From: Hyphomonas beringensis
GTDB lineage: Bacteria > Pseudomonadota > Alphaproteobacteria > Caulobacterales > Hyphomonadaceae
Length of the DNA stretch: 64,000 nucleotides
Reading direction: 5' to 3'
NCBI RefSeq assembly: GCF_000682755.1
Contig: NZ_AWFF01000076.1
Coordinates: forward strand, 85,672-149,671
Both the position numbers and the translations under genes were made by a program. Shown piece by piece: positions 16,077 through 24,294 of the stretch (the stretch's first letter is position 1; each line of letters begins with the position of its first letter). The notes below the pieces were generated by a model. That model was not told the DNA's origin and ran no database searches. It saw nothing but the letters and a program-made list of their open reading frames with translations.

Positions 16077-17330
16077 ATGTTCGCCAAACCAGAGTCCAGC
16101 TCCCTTCATTTTTCCTCCCTCATGGCCATCGCCATGGTTGCCTTTACTGTAGCCGGTACAGCTGAGGCAGGAAAAGGAAACCCTGCGCCTATCGTTTACA
16201 AGGGCCAGTCCGTCGGTGGCGGACGCATCTCCAGTGAGCGCGAGACCGTTTTCATCTCTCCTGACCAGGCCCACGTGGATCGCGATAAGGCTCGCGCCCG
16301 AGTTCAGTTTAACTATCCGGGGCAGGGCGCCAGCACCTCTGCTGCGCAGACACCAAAGCCCGCCAAACGTGAATATGCCAGCATCAGCGCGCCGCTGAGC
16401 TCTATGCAGGCACCGGTCTATGACCCGACGGTCAACCAGAAGAGCTTCGATGCGAAAGCCGCTGCGGCGCAGATTGTGCCTCAGCAGACCGAACCTTCTG
16501 TCGAAACCGAAGCCCTGCCCGCACTTGCTGCTCCCGCGCCGACAGAGCAGGGGGCCGCGCAACCGGTTCCGCCGCGCGCACAACAGCAGACACCTGCTAC
16601 CGCTCAGGCGATTTCACTGGACCCTGTCCCGGTCTTTGACGAAACGGGGCTGGCCACGATCTTTGGCGATGAGTTCGAGGGGCTGCCAACTGCCAATGGC
16701 GAGACCTTCAGTCAGAATGATCTGGTTGCCGCGCACCCGAGCCTGCCGCTGCCCAGCCTTGTGGAGGTCATCAACCCGCAAACGAATGCCCGAATTATCG
16801 TTCGCGTAAACGATCGTGGGCCGTTTGAAGAAGGCGCCATGTTGCAAGTCTCCAAACGTGCCGCCAACGAGCTTGGTCTCAATGGAGCAGGGGGTGGCAA
16901 CATCAAGCTCCGCTATCTGGGGGCTGCACCCGCCATTGCGCCGAAAGCGCATGCTGAGACTCCTGCGGCGACCTATCGGACAGCTTCTGCAGAGATTCCG
17001 CAGGATGCTACACCGGCGCCTGTCTACACATACACGCCTGTCGCCACGAAGCCGACACCAACTGCGACAGCGCCTGGCCGCTATCAACCGCAAGCCATGG
17101 GCGACTATTATGTCCAGGTCGGCGCATTCTCTGATATTTCGAATGCGCAGTATCTCGAAAGAAGCCTGCCGGCTGGCATGGCAACTGTGGTGGTGCCTGC
17201 CCGCGTAAATGGTGCAGACTATTTCCGCGTCCGCGTCGGGCCCTTCATGAGCCGTGATAGCGCGCAGCGTGTCCAAGCAGACCTGCGCGCTGATGGCTTT
17301 GGTAATGGCCGGGTTGTCACCGCCGACTAA
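16077..17330 (+). CDS. rlpA: RlpA-family septal protein with SPOR domain
   Basis: The 417-residue exported protein starts with a signal peptide (hydrophobic core SLMAIAMVAFTVAGTAEA). A proline/alanine/glutamine-rich linker covers about 80-180. The RlpA double-psi barrel follows at about 190-285 with TANGETFSQNDLVAAHPSLP, VEVINPQTNARIIVRVNDRG and LQVSKRAANELGL; the conserved aspartate of NDRG is present. The C-terminal SPOR domain (about 342-417, YYVQVGAFSDISNAQYLERS) binds denuded peptidoglycan at the division site. RlpA proteins cleave or bind glycan strands at septa. The next gene is a D,D-carboxypeptidase, so the pair serves cell-wall maturation. Confidence 0.9.
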   Translation: MFAKPESSSLHFSSLMAIAMVAFTVAGTAEAGKGNPAPIVYKGQSVGGGRISSERETVFISPDQAHVDRDKARARVQFNYPGQGASTSAAQTPKPAKREYASISAPLSSMQAPVYDPTVNQKSFDAKAAAAQIVPQQTEPSVETEALPALAAPAPTEQGAAQPVPPRAQQQTPATAQAISLDPVPVFDETGLATIFGDEFEGLPTANGETFSQNDLVAAHPSLPLPSLVEVINPQTNARIIVRVNDRGPFEEGAMLQVSKRAANELGLNGAGGGNIKLRYLGAAPAIAPKAHAETPAATYRTASAEIPQDATPAPVYTYTPVATKPTPTATAPGRYQPQAMGDYYVQVGAFSDISNAQYLERSLPAGMATVVVPARVNGADYFRVRVGPFMSRDSAQRVQADLRADGFGNGRVVTAD

Positions 17331-17366
17331 AGAAAACACTTCACTGCCACCATTGACGCTGACCAC

Positions 17367-17410
17367 AAACCGGCCCTTTTTCCTGTATAGACAGGACGAA
17401 GGGCCGGTTT
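17367..17410 (+). terminator. Two-tier hairpin between rlpA and the D,D-carboxypeptidase gene
   Basis: Outer arms AAACCGGCCC (17367-17376) and GGGCCGGTTT (17401-17410) match perfectly; an inner stem TCCTGT/ACAGGA closes on ATAG. There is no long T-run after it, though the outer arm ends in TTT. It could end rlpA transcription or form a stable 5' structure 41 bases before the next start. Confidence 0.55.
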
Positions 17411-17451
17411 CCTGTTTCGGCCCGGACATCAGCACATTCCGGAGGCCAGAC

Positions 17452-18603
17452 ATGCTGCCGAAAGCGAAGATTTTTTCCGCAATGCTCGCCACTGCCCTGA
17501 TTGTGTCAGGTGCACGCGCGCAGATCATGGACACCCCGGCCTCGCATGCCGTCATCATGGATCATGCGACCGGCACCATACTCTTCTCGAAAGACGGCGC
17601 GGAACCTATGATCCCGGCGTCCATGACGAAGATGATGACCGCCTATCTGGTCTTCGAACTTATTGACCGGGGTGAAATTTCTCTGACCGACCGGCTTACC
17701 GTCAGCGAGGACGCCTGGCGCCGTGGCGGCTTCCCTTCTGGCACGTCCACGATGGGCCTTGCCCCCGGCGACACGCCCACGGTCGAGGAATTGCTGCACG
17801 GTGTCATCATCATGTCCGGCAATGACGCGTGCATGGTGCTGGCCGAAGGTATTTCCGGATCTGAGGAAGCTTTTGCGCGCCGCATGACCGCCCTGGCCCA
17901 TGAACTGGGTTTGAACTCGGCCAACTTCAAAAATGCCACTGGTCTGGAAGCTGTTGGCCATGTCATCTCCGCAGAAGATCTGGCCAAGCTCGCCAAGCTG
18001 ACCATCGACAACTATCCGCAATATTATGAGTGGTACGACATGCCGTCATATACATGGCGTGACTACACTCAGGCCAATCGTAATCCACTGCTTGAGATTC
18101 CTGGCGCGGATGGGCTGAAAACAGGGCACCTGGACGAGTCCGGGTATGGCCTGACCGGGTCCGCTATACGCGATGGCATCCGCCGCACGATTGTGATCAA
18201 CGGTCTCGAAAGCAAGGCCGCACGGGCCCAGGAAGGCGAACGCATGATGCGCATGGCCTTTCAGAGTTATGACCTGAAGGTGATTACGCCTGAAAGCGTC
18301 GTCTTGCCGGAAGTGAAAGTCTGGCTCGGCGAGCGCAGCACTGTTCCTGTCTCACTGGCAAGCCAGATGACCATTGCCGGTCACAAGGCTGTGCTGGAGA
18401 AAGCCAAGACAGAAATCGTGCTGGACAATGCGTTGGAAGCGCCCATCAAGGAAGGCGATACGGTGGGCAAGCTGGTCGTCACTATCGATGGCCAGCCACC
18501 CGTTGAAGCCCCAATCGTGGCCGAGGCCGGCGTCAAGAAACTGGGTTTCTTTGGCCGCGCAGTCGAAGGCCTCAGCCAGATGATCTCTGGTGGCAATGGC
18601 TGA
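17452..18603 (+). CDS. D-alanyl-D-alanine carboxypeptidase (peptidase S11, PBP5/6-like)
   Basis: From ATG 17452 the product is 383 residues with signal peptide MLPKAKIFSAMLATALIVSG, ending ARA. GGAGG seven bases upstream decides this start; an earlier in-frame start at 17254 lies inside rlpA. The three penicillin-binding motifs are intact: SxxK as PASMTKM, SxN as MSGNDAC and KTG as GLKTGHLDESG. A C-terminal PBP5-type domain follows at about 285-365. It removes the terminal D-alanine from muropeptides in the periplasm. The last bases overlap the start of tmk. Confidence 0.93.
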   Translation: MLPKAKIFSAMLATALIVSGARAQIMDTPASHAVIMDHATGTILFSKDGAEPMIPASMTKMMTAYLVFELIDRGEISLTDRLTVSEDAWRRGGFPSGTSTMGLAPGDTPTVEELLHGVIIMSGNDACMVLAEGISGSEEAFARRMTALAHELGLNSANFKNATGLEAVGHVISAEDLAKLAKLTIDNYPQYYEWYDMPSYTWRDYTQANRNPLLEIPGADGLKTGHLDESGYGLTGSAIRDGIRRTIVINGLESKAARAQEGERMMRMAFQSYDLKVITPESVVLPEVKVWLGERSTVPVSLASQMTIAGHKAVLEKAKTEIVLDNALEAPIKEGDTVGKLVVTIDGQPPVEAPIVAEAGVKKLGFFGRAVEGLSQMISGGNG

Positions 18604-19249
18604 TACGGCGCAAACCCGATTCATCACGCTTGAAGGCGGTGAAGGCACCGGCAAGTCTACCTTGCAGCGCGCTATAGCGGAGAAACTTGTCGCGACCGGC
18701 GGCGAAGTTGTCACGACGCGCGAGCCTGGTGGAACACCTCTGGCTGAGGCAGTCCGGGAATTGGCGCTGCATCCGCCAGAGGGTGATTCCTGGTCGGCTA
18801 TGGCTGAAGCCCTGCTGATGAATGCCGCGCGAAGCGACCATCTGGACAAGCTGATCCGGCCTGCGTTGAAAGACGGAAAATGGGTGATCTGTGATCGCTT
18901 TGCTGATTCCACACGCGTCTATCAAAGCGTCAAAGGCGGTGTGGCTGAGGCCATTCTCCGGAATATGGAAGCCTCTGTTCTCGCTGGCACAATACCTAGC
19001 CTCACGCTGGTACTCGATGCGCCCCTAGAGACAACATCAGACCGACGCTCGCAACGCGGCGGCGCGAAAGATTCGTTCGAGAAGCGGAATGATGACTTTC
19101 ACCACGCGGTGCGGCAGGCTTTCATAACGCTCGCGCGGTCTGAACCTGAGCGCTGCGTGCTGATTGATGCTTCGCGAGATATCGACAGTGTCTTTGAGGC
19201 GGCGTGGACGGCGATCTCCAAGCGCTTTGACTTGAAGGCTCACGCCTGA
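18596..19249 (+). CDS. tmk: Thymidylate kinase
   Basis: The protein phosphorylates dTMP to dTDP. The P-loop is LEGGEGTGKSTLQRAIAEKL, followed by TTREPGGTPLAEAVREL, the DR motif VICDRFADSTRVYQ, and a lid with RRSQRGGAKDSFEKR. ATG 18596 is used; GTG 18590 two codons earlier is also possible. The start overlaps the end of the carboxypeptidase gene by eight bases, and the stop shares bases with holB (TGATG), so translation is coupled. The 217-residue length fits the family. Confidence 0.96.
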   Translation: MADTAQTRFITLEGGEGTGKSTLQRAIAEKLVATGGEVVTTREPGGTPLAEAVRELALHPPEGDSWSAMAEALLMNAARSDHLDKLIRPALKDGKWVICDRFADSTRVYQSVKGGVAEAILRNMEASVLAGTIPSLTLVLDAPLETTSDRRSQRGGAKDSFEKRNDDFHHAVRQAFITLARSEPERCVLIDASRDIDSVFEAAWTAISKRFDLKAHA

Positions 19250-20184
19250 TGGGCATCGCTTGGCCTCTCTTCGGACATCGCGCGGCTGAGATGTCTTTCC
19301 ACGCTGCGGCTGTCAGCGGAAAGCTGCATCATGGTTGGCTGATCGAGGGACCGTCGGGCATTGGCAAAGCGCGGCTCGCGCAGCGGCTCGCGGCCTACAT
19401 GCTCGGCGCGCGTGGCCCGGAAGATGCGCCCTTTGATATCAGCGATGATGACCCGGTGGCACGCATTTGCCTGTCAGGCGGCCATCCGGACTTGCGTATT
19501 GTGCACCGGGAACTCAACGACAAGGGCAAGCTGCGCCAGGACATCTCAGTCGAGCAGATTCGCGAACTGACGCATTTCTTCTCTCTGAAGCCGGCCCAGG
19601 GCGGGTGGCGCATCGGCATCATTGATGCGCTGGACGAACTCAATCGCAACGGCGCGAACGCCCTACTGAAGACACTTGAAGAACCGCCAGAGCACAGCGT
19701 GCTGTTCCTGGTCAATCACGGCACCATGCCCATCCTGCCGACCATTCGCTCACGCTGCCGGGTGCTGCGCCTCGGCCGTCTCAGCGATGATGATGTGAAA
19801 GCTGCGCTCGATTTGGCGGACGCGCCAAGAGAAGCCGTATCTCTCGCAAAAGGCCGACCAGGTCTCGGCGTCAGGCTTTCCACGCCGTCCGGACTGGCCT
19901 CCGCAAATGCCGCACGGGCTCTACTACGCAGCTTGCCGAAACCCAATGATGCGCTGGTTACAGATGCCATGCAGTCTGCCAGTCAGGATGAGACGGCTTT
20001 GCAGGCTTTCCTGGAAGAGATTCTGGCATGGCTGGCCGATCGCGCAGAGACGGATGCCCATGCCGCAAAAGTGTGGCTTGAGACGTCACGGCTCTCCGGT
20101 CAGGCCCGTGAATTGAAGATGGATGCAGCACAGACCGCGTCCAAGCTGATTGCCGGCCTTTATGGCGTCGCCAGAACGCACTAA
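19249..20184 (+). CDS. holB: DNA polymerase III subunit delta'
   Basis: The 311-residue clamp-loader subunit has the N-terminal signature WPLFGHRAAEMSFHAA, LHHGWLIEGPSGIGKARLAQ, the sensor region ALLKTLEEPPEHSVLFLVNH and arginine-rich IRSRCRVLRLG. The P-loop has alanine after GK, in line with the weak nucleotide binding of delta' subunits. It belongs to the clamp-loader that places the beta clamp on DNA. The order tmk-holB-tatD-MBL is common in proteobacteria. Confidence 0.95.
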   Translation: MGIAWPLFGHRAAEMSFHAAAVSGKLHHGWLIEGPSGIGKARLAQRLAAYMLGARGPEDAPFDISDDDPVARICLSGGHPDLRIVHRELNDKGKLRQDISVEQIRELTHFFSLKPAQGGWRIGIIDALDELNRNGANALLKTLEEPPEHSVLFLVNHGTMPILPTIRSRCRVLRLGRLSDDDVKAALDLADAPREAVSLAKGRPGLGVRLSTPSGLASANAARALLRSLPKPNDALVTDAMQSASQDETALQAFLEEILAWLADRAETDAHAAKVWLETSRLSGQARELKMDAAQTASKLIAGLYGVARTH

Positions 20185-20193
20185 GTCGCAGAC

Positions 20194-20970
20194 ATGTTTG
20201 ATACCCACGTAAATCTGCACGGCGAGCCCTACGAGGAAGACTTGCAAGACGTGCTTGCGCGCGCCCGCGAAAGCGGTGTCCAGCGCATGTTGGCGATCTG
20301 TGACCGCCTCGACAACTTTCCGGCTGTCCTGCGGATCGCAGAGGCGCAGCCGGATATCTGGTGCTCCATTGGCGTCCATCCACACCATAGCAAGGACTTC
20401 ACTGATTTGACGGTCGACGCGCTGGTCGAGGGCGCAAAGAGCGCGAAAGTTGTGGCGATCGGAGAAACCGGACTGGACTTCCATTATGGCTACAGCCCGG
20501 AAGATGCCCAAGTCAAAAGTCTGAAAACCCATATTGAGGCGGCGCGGCAGACCGATCTGCCGCTCATCCTGCACACACGTGAAGCCGACGATATGATGGG
20601 CGACATACTGGAAGAAGAATTCGCGCGCGGTGAGTTCGTGCCTCTGTTGCATTGCTATACGGGCGGCTTGCGACTTGCGCAGCGAGGCCTGGCGCTCGGT
20701 GGGTTTGTCTCTGTATCGGGCATCCTGTCATTCAAGAGCGCGCGCGAGGTTCGAGCCGTCATCGCCGAAGTGCCGATGGAGCGCATCATCCTGGAAACCG
20801 ATTGCCCGTATCTGGCGCCTGTGCCGATGCGGGGCCGGCGCAACGAGCCTTCATATCTGCGCCACGTCGCAGAAGCGCTGGCGACCTTGAAGGACATACC
20901 GGTTGATGAGGTCATCGCCATGACAGACGAGAACGCTCAGCGACTGTTCTCCAAGGTTCGCGCAAAATGA
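20194..20970 (+). CDS. TatD-family metal-dependent hydrolase (DNase)
   Basis: The 258-residue amidohydrolase-fold nuclease shows IGVHPHHSKDF, IGETGLDFHYG, LILHTREADDMM, LLHCYTGGLRLA and LETDCPYLAP, the core TatD ligands. The first motif reads DTHVNLH, where most members have DxHCHL, so one of the two N-terminal metal histidines is asparagine. The start follows holB by nine bases and the stop overlaps the next gene (ATGA). TatD proteins act as 3'-5' exonucleases or in repair and quality control. Confidence 0.92.
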   Translation: MFDTHVNLHGEPYEEDLQDVLARARESGVQRMLAICDRLDNFPAVLRIAEAQPDIWCSIGVHPHHSKDFTDLTVDALVEGAKSAKVVAIGETGLDFHYGYSPEDAQVKSLKTHIEAARQTDLPLILHTREADDMMGDILEEEFARGEFVPLLHCYTGGLRLAQRGLALGGFVSVSGILSFKSAREVRAVIAEVPMERIILETDCPYLAPVPMRGRRNEPSYLRHVAEALATLKDIPVDEVIAMTDENAQRLFSKVRAK

Positions 20971-21770
20971 CCAGGAATGTGTTCACTTTGCTCGGCACCG
21001 GCTCTTCTGGCGGTGTGCCACGGGTTGGGGGCGATTGGGGCGCGTGTGACCCGGCGGACCCACGCAATCGGCGAACACGCTGCTCAGCCATGGTGCAGCG
21101 CTTTGACGATGCGGGCAATGTAACGAATGTCCTGATCGACACGTCGCCGGACCTGCGCCAGCAACTTCTGGACGCCCAGATTGGGCATCTCGACGCGATC
21201 CTTTACACACACGACCATGCGGACCAGAGCCACGGCATCGATGATGTCCGGCCGCTATTTATTAAGATGCGGAAACCCATTCCGACCTATATGAGCGCAG
21301 AAGCGCGCAGCACACTGACCAAGCGGTTCGCATATTGTTTTGAGGGGAAGGGCGGCTACCCGGCGATTCTGGACCTTCAGGATGATCTGGAGCCTCTCCA
21401 GTCTGTTACCGTTAGTGGTGCAGCTGGCGGCTTTGATGTTCTCCCCATCGACATGGAGCACGGCCGCATCCGCTGCATGGGTTTTCGGATCGGCAATCTC
21501 GCCTATTGCAATGATTTGAACGGCCTGCCTCAGGAGAGCCTGGAAGCCCTCAAGGGTGTCGATACATTCATCATCGATGCGCTACGCTACACAGAGCATC
21601 CATCGCACGCCAATCTGGATCAGGCGCTTGAATGGATCCGCGAGATCAATCCAAGGCTGGCTGTACTAACGAATATGCACGTGGACCTGGATTACAGGAC
21701 GCTGGAGCGGGAATTACCCGGAGGCGTCATTCCGGGATTTGACGGCTTAAGCCTTGAATTCACTATATAA
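20967..21770 (+). CDS. Metallo-beta-lactamase-fold hydrolase, PhnP-like
   Basis: The 267-residue protein begins with FTLLGTGSSGGVPRVGGDWG, followed by residues RRTRCSAMV typical of the PhnP/cyclic-phosphodiesterase group, and carries the zinc motif YTHDHADQSHGIDDVR. A later LTNMHVDLDY supplies the distal histidine. Such enzymes cleave cyclic phosphate or phosphodiester bonds. It ends the tmk operon with a four-base overlap to tatD; this position is common in proteobacteria but the physiological substrate is not settled. Confidence 0.9.
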   Translation: MTRNVFTLLGTGSSGGVPRVGGDWGACDPADPRNRRTRCSAMVQRFDDAGNVTNVLIDTSPDLRQQLLDAQIGHLDAILYTHDHADQSHGIDDVRPLFIKMRKPIPTYMSAEARSTLTKRFAYCFEGKGGYPAILDLQDDLEPLQSVTVSGAAGGFDVLPIDMEHGRIRCMGFRIGNLAYCNDLNGLPQESLEALKGVDTFIIDALRYTEHPSHANLDQALEWIREINPRLAVLTNMHVDLDYRTLERELPGGVIPGFDGLSLEFTI

Positions 21771-21782
21771 GTATGAAACATT

Positions 21783-21810
21783 ATTTCCCATAATGTTGAT
21801 TATGCGACTC
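21783..21810 (+). other. Dyad resembling the core of a dif/Xer site, in a convergent intergenic region
   Basis: CATAAT (21789-21794) and ATTATG (21799-21804) form a perfect inverted repeat around GTTG. Set against the E. coli dif layout, the inner halves of both 11-base arms match (CATAA and TTATG, six-base centre TGTTGA), while the outer half of the XerD-side arm (CGACTC) does not. The rest of the 204-base gap between the convergent MBL and pxpC genes shows nothing else recognisable. Confidence 0.25.
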
Positions 21811-21974
21811 GCAGATCAAAACTTTCGGGCCCGTATACTAAGCTGAACGTCTGTGCTTTGGCGCTGCTCAGATACCGCTTCCTTCCGCATACGGCTCACG
21901 CGTTGATCTACTGGCTGCCGTGGTGTCGTAGGTGTGCCGTCAGAGTAAGAGTTCGTTTACCCCTATTCCGCCTC

Positions 21975-22910
21975 TTAAAGCCTGAACTCCGGCATCCAGC
22001 TCGACAGGAGTTCCTGCTTCTCTTTCTGGTCCACGGCCGCTTCAGCTGGGGCCCTCTTCAGGAACATGACGGAGTCGCCAGGTCTGATCTGGCCCATCAG
22101 GTGCCGGTCAGAGCGGTTGACCTGCAGGATGTGCGGATAGCCGCCGGTTGTCTGACAGTCAGGAAGCAAGAGGAACCCCCTTCCCTGTGGCGGCAATTGC
22201 AAGGCGCCCGGGAAAATGCCGGCACTGGGCAAATTGCGGTTTGACTCAATCGCAGGAAAATTACCGTCGAGTTCGATACCAATACGACTGGCCCGTCGTG
22301 TGGCCGAAAAATTCTGTTCCCAGATCTCGATCTCATTCTCAGGCAGGTCTGGGCCGGGCGTTGCACGCAAAGCAAAGGCATTCGTAAACGGCAAACGTAA
22401 CTCAGACGGCGTTTTGAGCATCTCGTCTGCCCCTTTGGCGCTCGCTTCGCTTATCGCCAGCATATCCCCCTGCTTCAGAGCCCGACCATCAACCCCGCCG
22501 AGATGCGCTGGAAGATATGTAGACGGACTGGAGGCGAATACTTCTCCTTCGAAACCTCCGGCCACAGACACATAGGTTCGCAATCCGGCTGTAGGATGAC
22601 CGAGCTTCAAGGTTTGACCCGTACCGACTGTCAGCGTCTCATGAAATGCAACAGGCTGGTCAGAAACACTCGCCTCTGAAATGGCGCCTGTCAGGCTGAT
22701 GCGGGCATTACAGCGAAAAGTGGCTTCAAAAGGTCCATACGTGATTTCGATAGACGCACAGCTGGTATCATTCCCGACAAGTCGCGCGCCCAGCGCGTGG
22801 GACAGCGGATCAGCCGCGCCAGAGGCCGGAATGCCGATATGGCGCATTCCGTTTCTGGACGTCGCCTGAAGCGTGCTTTGCGGACCAGCTTGCAGGATTT
22901 CAAGGCTCAT
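21975..22910 (-). CDS. pxpC: 5-oxoprolinase subunit C (KipA/biotin-dependent carboxyltransferase family)
   Basis: The 311-residue protein matches the PxpC/KipA family: LEILQAGPQSTLQATSRNGM, HIGIPASGAADPLSHALGAR, EITYGPFEATFRC, and QLPPQGRGFLLLPDCQTTGG. With PxpB and PxpA it hydrolyses 5-oxoproline (pyroglutamate) to glutamate using ATP. Its start overlaps the end of pxpB by four bases. The three subunits are encoded together and in order A-B-C. Confidence 0.92.
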   Translation of the reverse strand: MSLEILQAGPQSTLQATSRNGMRHIGIPASGAADPLSHALGARLVGNDTSCASIEITYGPFEATFRCNARISLTGAISEASVSDQPVAFHETLTVGTGQTLKLGHPTAGLRTYVSVAGGFEGEVFASSPSTYLPAHLGGVDGRALKQGDMLAISEASAKGADEMLKTPSELRLPFTNAFALRATPGPDLPENEIEIWEQNFSATRRASRIGIELDGNFPAIESNRNLPSAGIFPGALQLPPQGRGFLLLPDCQTTGGYPHILQVNRSDRHLMGQIRPGDSVMFLKRAPAEAAVDQKEKQELLSSWMPEFRL

Positions 22911-23536
22911 TGCGACACTTCCAGTTTTATACGCGTGCCAGGCGCGAGCAGAACCGGATCCTGCGAGGTCTTGTCAAACAGGCGCTCTGATATCCGGCCT
23001 ATAACGGGCCAGCCCCCTGGACCATCCAAGGCGTAAATCCCCAAGAAGCCCTGAATGAAGCCGACTGATCCTGCATGTGTTAGCTGGCGAGGATGCTCAA
23101 GTCTTTGCCCGGCGAGAGTGTCATCAACGCCAGAGACATATGCAAAGCCCGGCGCAAAGCCCAGCATGTCCACTATAAGGTCAGACCGGGTAATCCGATC
23201 AAGGAATGCGTCCACGGGCAGACCATTGGCTTTTGCACAGGCGGCGAGTTCTGGCGCGCTCTTTTCATCAATCCGCATACGTAAAGTAATGGAGCTGCCG
23301 ATCTCTTGCTGCGCAAGGTCCGCTTGGTCCATAGCGCTGAGGATATGCGTCCTGGCCACCTCTGGCGGCGTTTCGCATGGATCATATTGGACGGTCACGC
23401 TCTCTCGCCCGACGACCACTTCATCCCAAACGTCACTACTGCGGAGCGCTTCCGCAATCGAATGTCGCTGATGATTATCTGACGGGATCAGCCTGTAGGC
23501 ATCATCGCCGCACGCAATGATTTTCTGAGCGGTCAT
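22907..23536 (-). CDS. pxpB: 5-oxoprolinase subunit B (KipI/allophanate hydrolase subunit 1 family)
   Basis: The 209-residue protein has the family core VTVQYDPCETPPEVARTHIL, LDRITRSDLIVDMLGFAPGF, AYVSGVDDTLAGQRLEHPRQ and GSVGFIQGFLGIYALDGPGG. It pairs with PxpC in the 5-oxoproline-hydrolysing complex. It overlaps both neighbours by four bases, which fits obligate stoichiometric synthesis. Confidence 0.93.
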   Translation of the reverse strand: MTAQKIIACGDDAYRLIPSDNHQRHSIAEALRSSDVWDEVVVGRESVTVQYDPCETPPEVARTHILSAMDQADLAQQEIGSSITLRMRIDEKSAPELAACAKANGLPVDAFLDRITRSDLIVDMLGFAPGFAYVSGVDDTLAGQRLEHPRQLTHAGSVGFIQGFLGIYALDGPGGWPVIGRISERLFDKTSQDPVLLAPGTRIKLEVSQ

Positions 23537-24294
23537 AAGGCGGGGGTTTCAATCTCTATATCGTGGGCATGCAAGGCAGCACGCAATGTCAGCGCGCTTT
23601 GTATAGCGCCTGGAGTGTCACCATGAAGGCAGATAGTGCGCACTTTAAGCTGGACCCGTTCTCCCGTCGCTACTTGGACAGAGCCATTATCGACAAACTC
23701 CATAACCTGACTAATCTGGTCCTTGATATCGCTAAGCACGGCGCCCGCCTCAGAGCGCGGCATCAGGCTTCCATCCACCTGATAGCGGCGGTCCGCAAAC
23801 CCTTCTGGAAGATAGCTCAACCGGAACTCTGCGGCGGCACGAGAAAGCTCGCTGTCCGGAGGTCCCACCAACACCTTCAGCCGCGCTTCGCGCGCCACAG
23901 CCGCGACTATGGAAGCAAGGCCTGCATCACGCGCGGCGTCATTATAAAGTGCGCCATGAGGTTTGAGATGTTCAACGGGCGCACCGATATCCCGCGCAAT
24001 GCTCAGAAATGTCCGCACTTGCTGGCGCAGAGTGTCTTTCAAGTCCTCTGATGACATGGACATGCTGACACGTCCGAAATTCTCCTGGTCGGGATAAGAC
24101 GGGTGCGCGCCAGCGATGACATTGCGAGCCTTGGCCGCCTTGAGTGTCTGGCTCATGCTGGTTTCATCACCTGCATGGCCGCCACACGCGATGTTGCAGC
24201 GGCTGACAACATCCAGAATGGCGCGGTCCATCGCGCGGCCGTTCTGCCCAGGCAATTCTCCAATATCAGCGTTGAGGCAGATTGTGCGGGTCAT
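23533..24294 (-). CDS. pxpA: 5-oxoprolinase subunit A (LamB/YcsF family)
   Basis: The 253-residue subunit begins MTRTICLNADIGELPGQNGR and contains SRCNIACGGHAGDETSMSQT, AGAHPSYPDQENFGR, VEHLKPHGALYNDAA, GFADRRYQVDGSLMPRSEAG and ICLHGDTPGA, all family signatures. ATG 24294 overlaps the transporter stop (ATGA); an earlier in-frame start would lie inside the transporter and give an untypical extension. It is the first subunit of the ATP-dependent 5-oxoprolinase. Confidence 0.94.
   Translation of the reverse strand: MTRTICLNADIGELPGQNGRAMDRAILDVVSRCNIACGGHAGDETSMSQTLKAAKARNVIAGAHPSYPDQENFGRVSMSMSSEDLKDTLRQQVRTFLSIARDIGAPVEHLKPHGALYNDAARDAGLASIVAAVAREARLKVLVGPPDSELSRAAAEFRLSYLPEGFADRRYQVDGSLMPRSEAGAVLSDIKDQISQVMEFVDNGSVQVATGERVQLKVRTICLHGDTPGAIQSALTLRAALHAHDIEIETPAL

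Noticed and set aside
17254..17451. N-terminal extension of the D,D-carboxypeptidase
   Set aside because: It overlaps rlpA and the hairpin, and a signal peptide with a good ribosome binding site begins at 17452.
19249..20184. holB as a decayed ATPase because its P-loop reads GKA
   Set aside because: Delta' subunits commonly have weakened nucleotide sites, so this is normal for the family.
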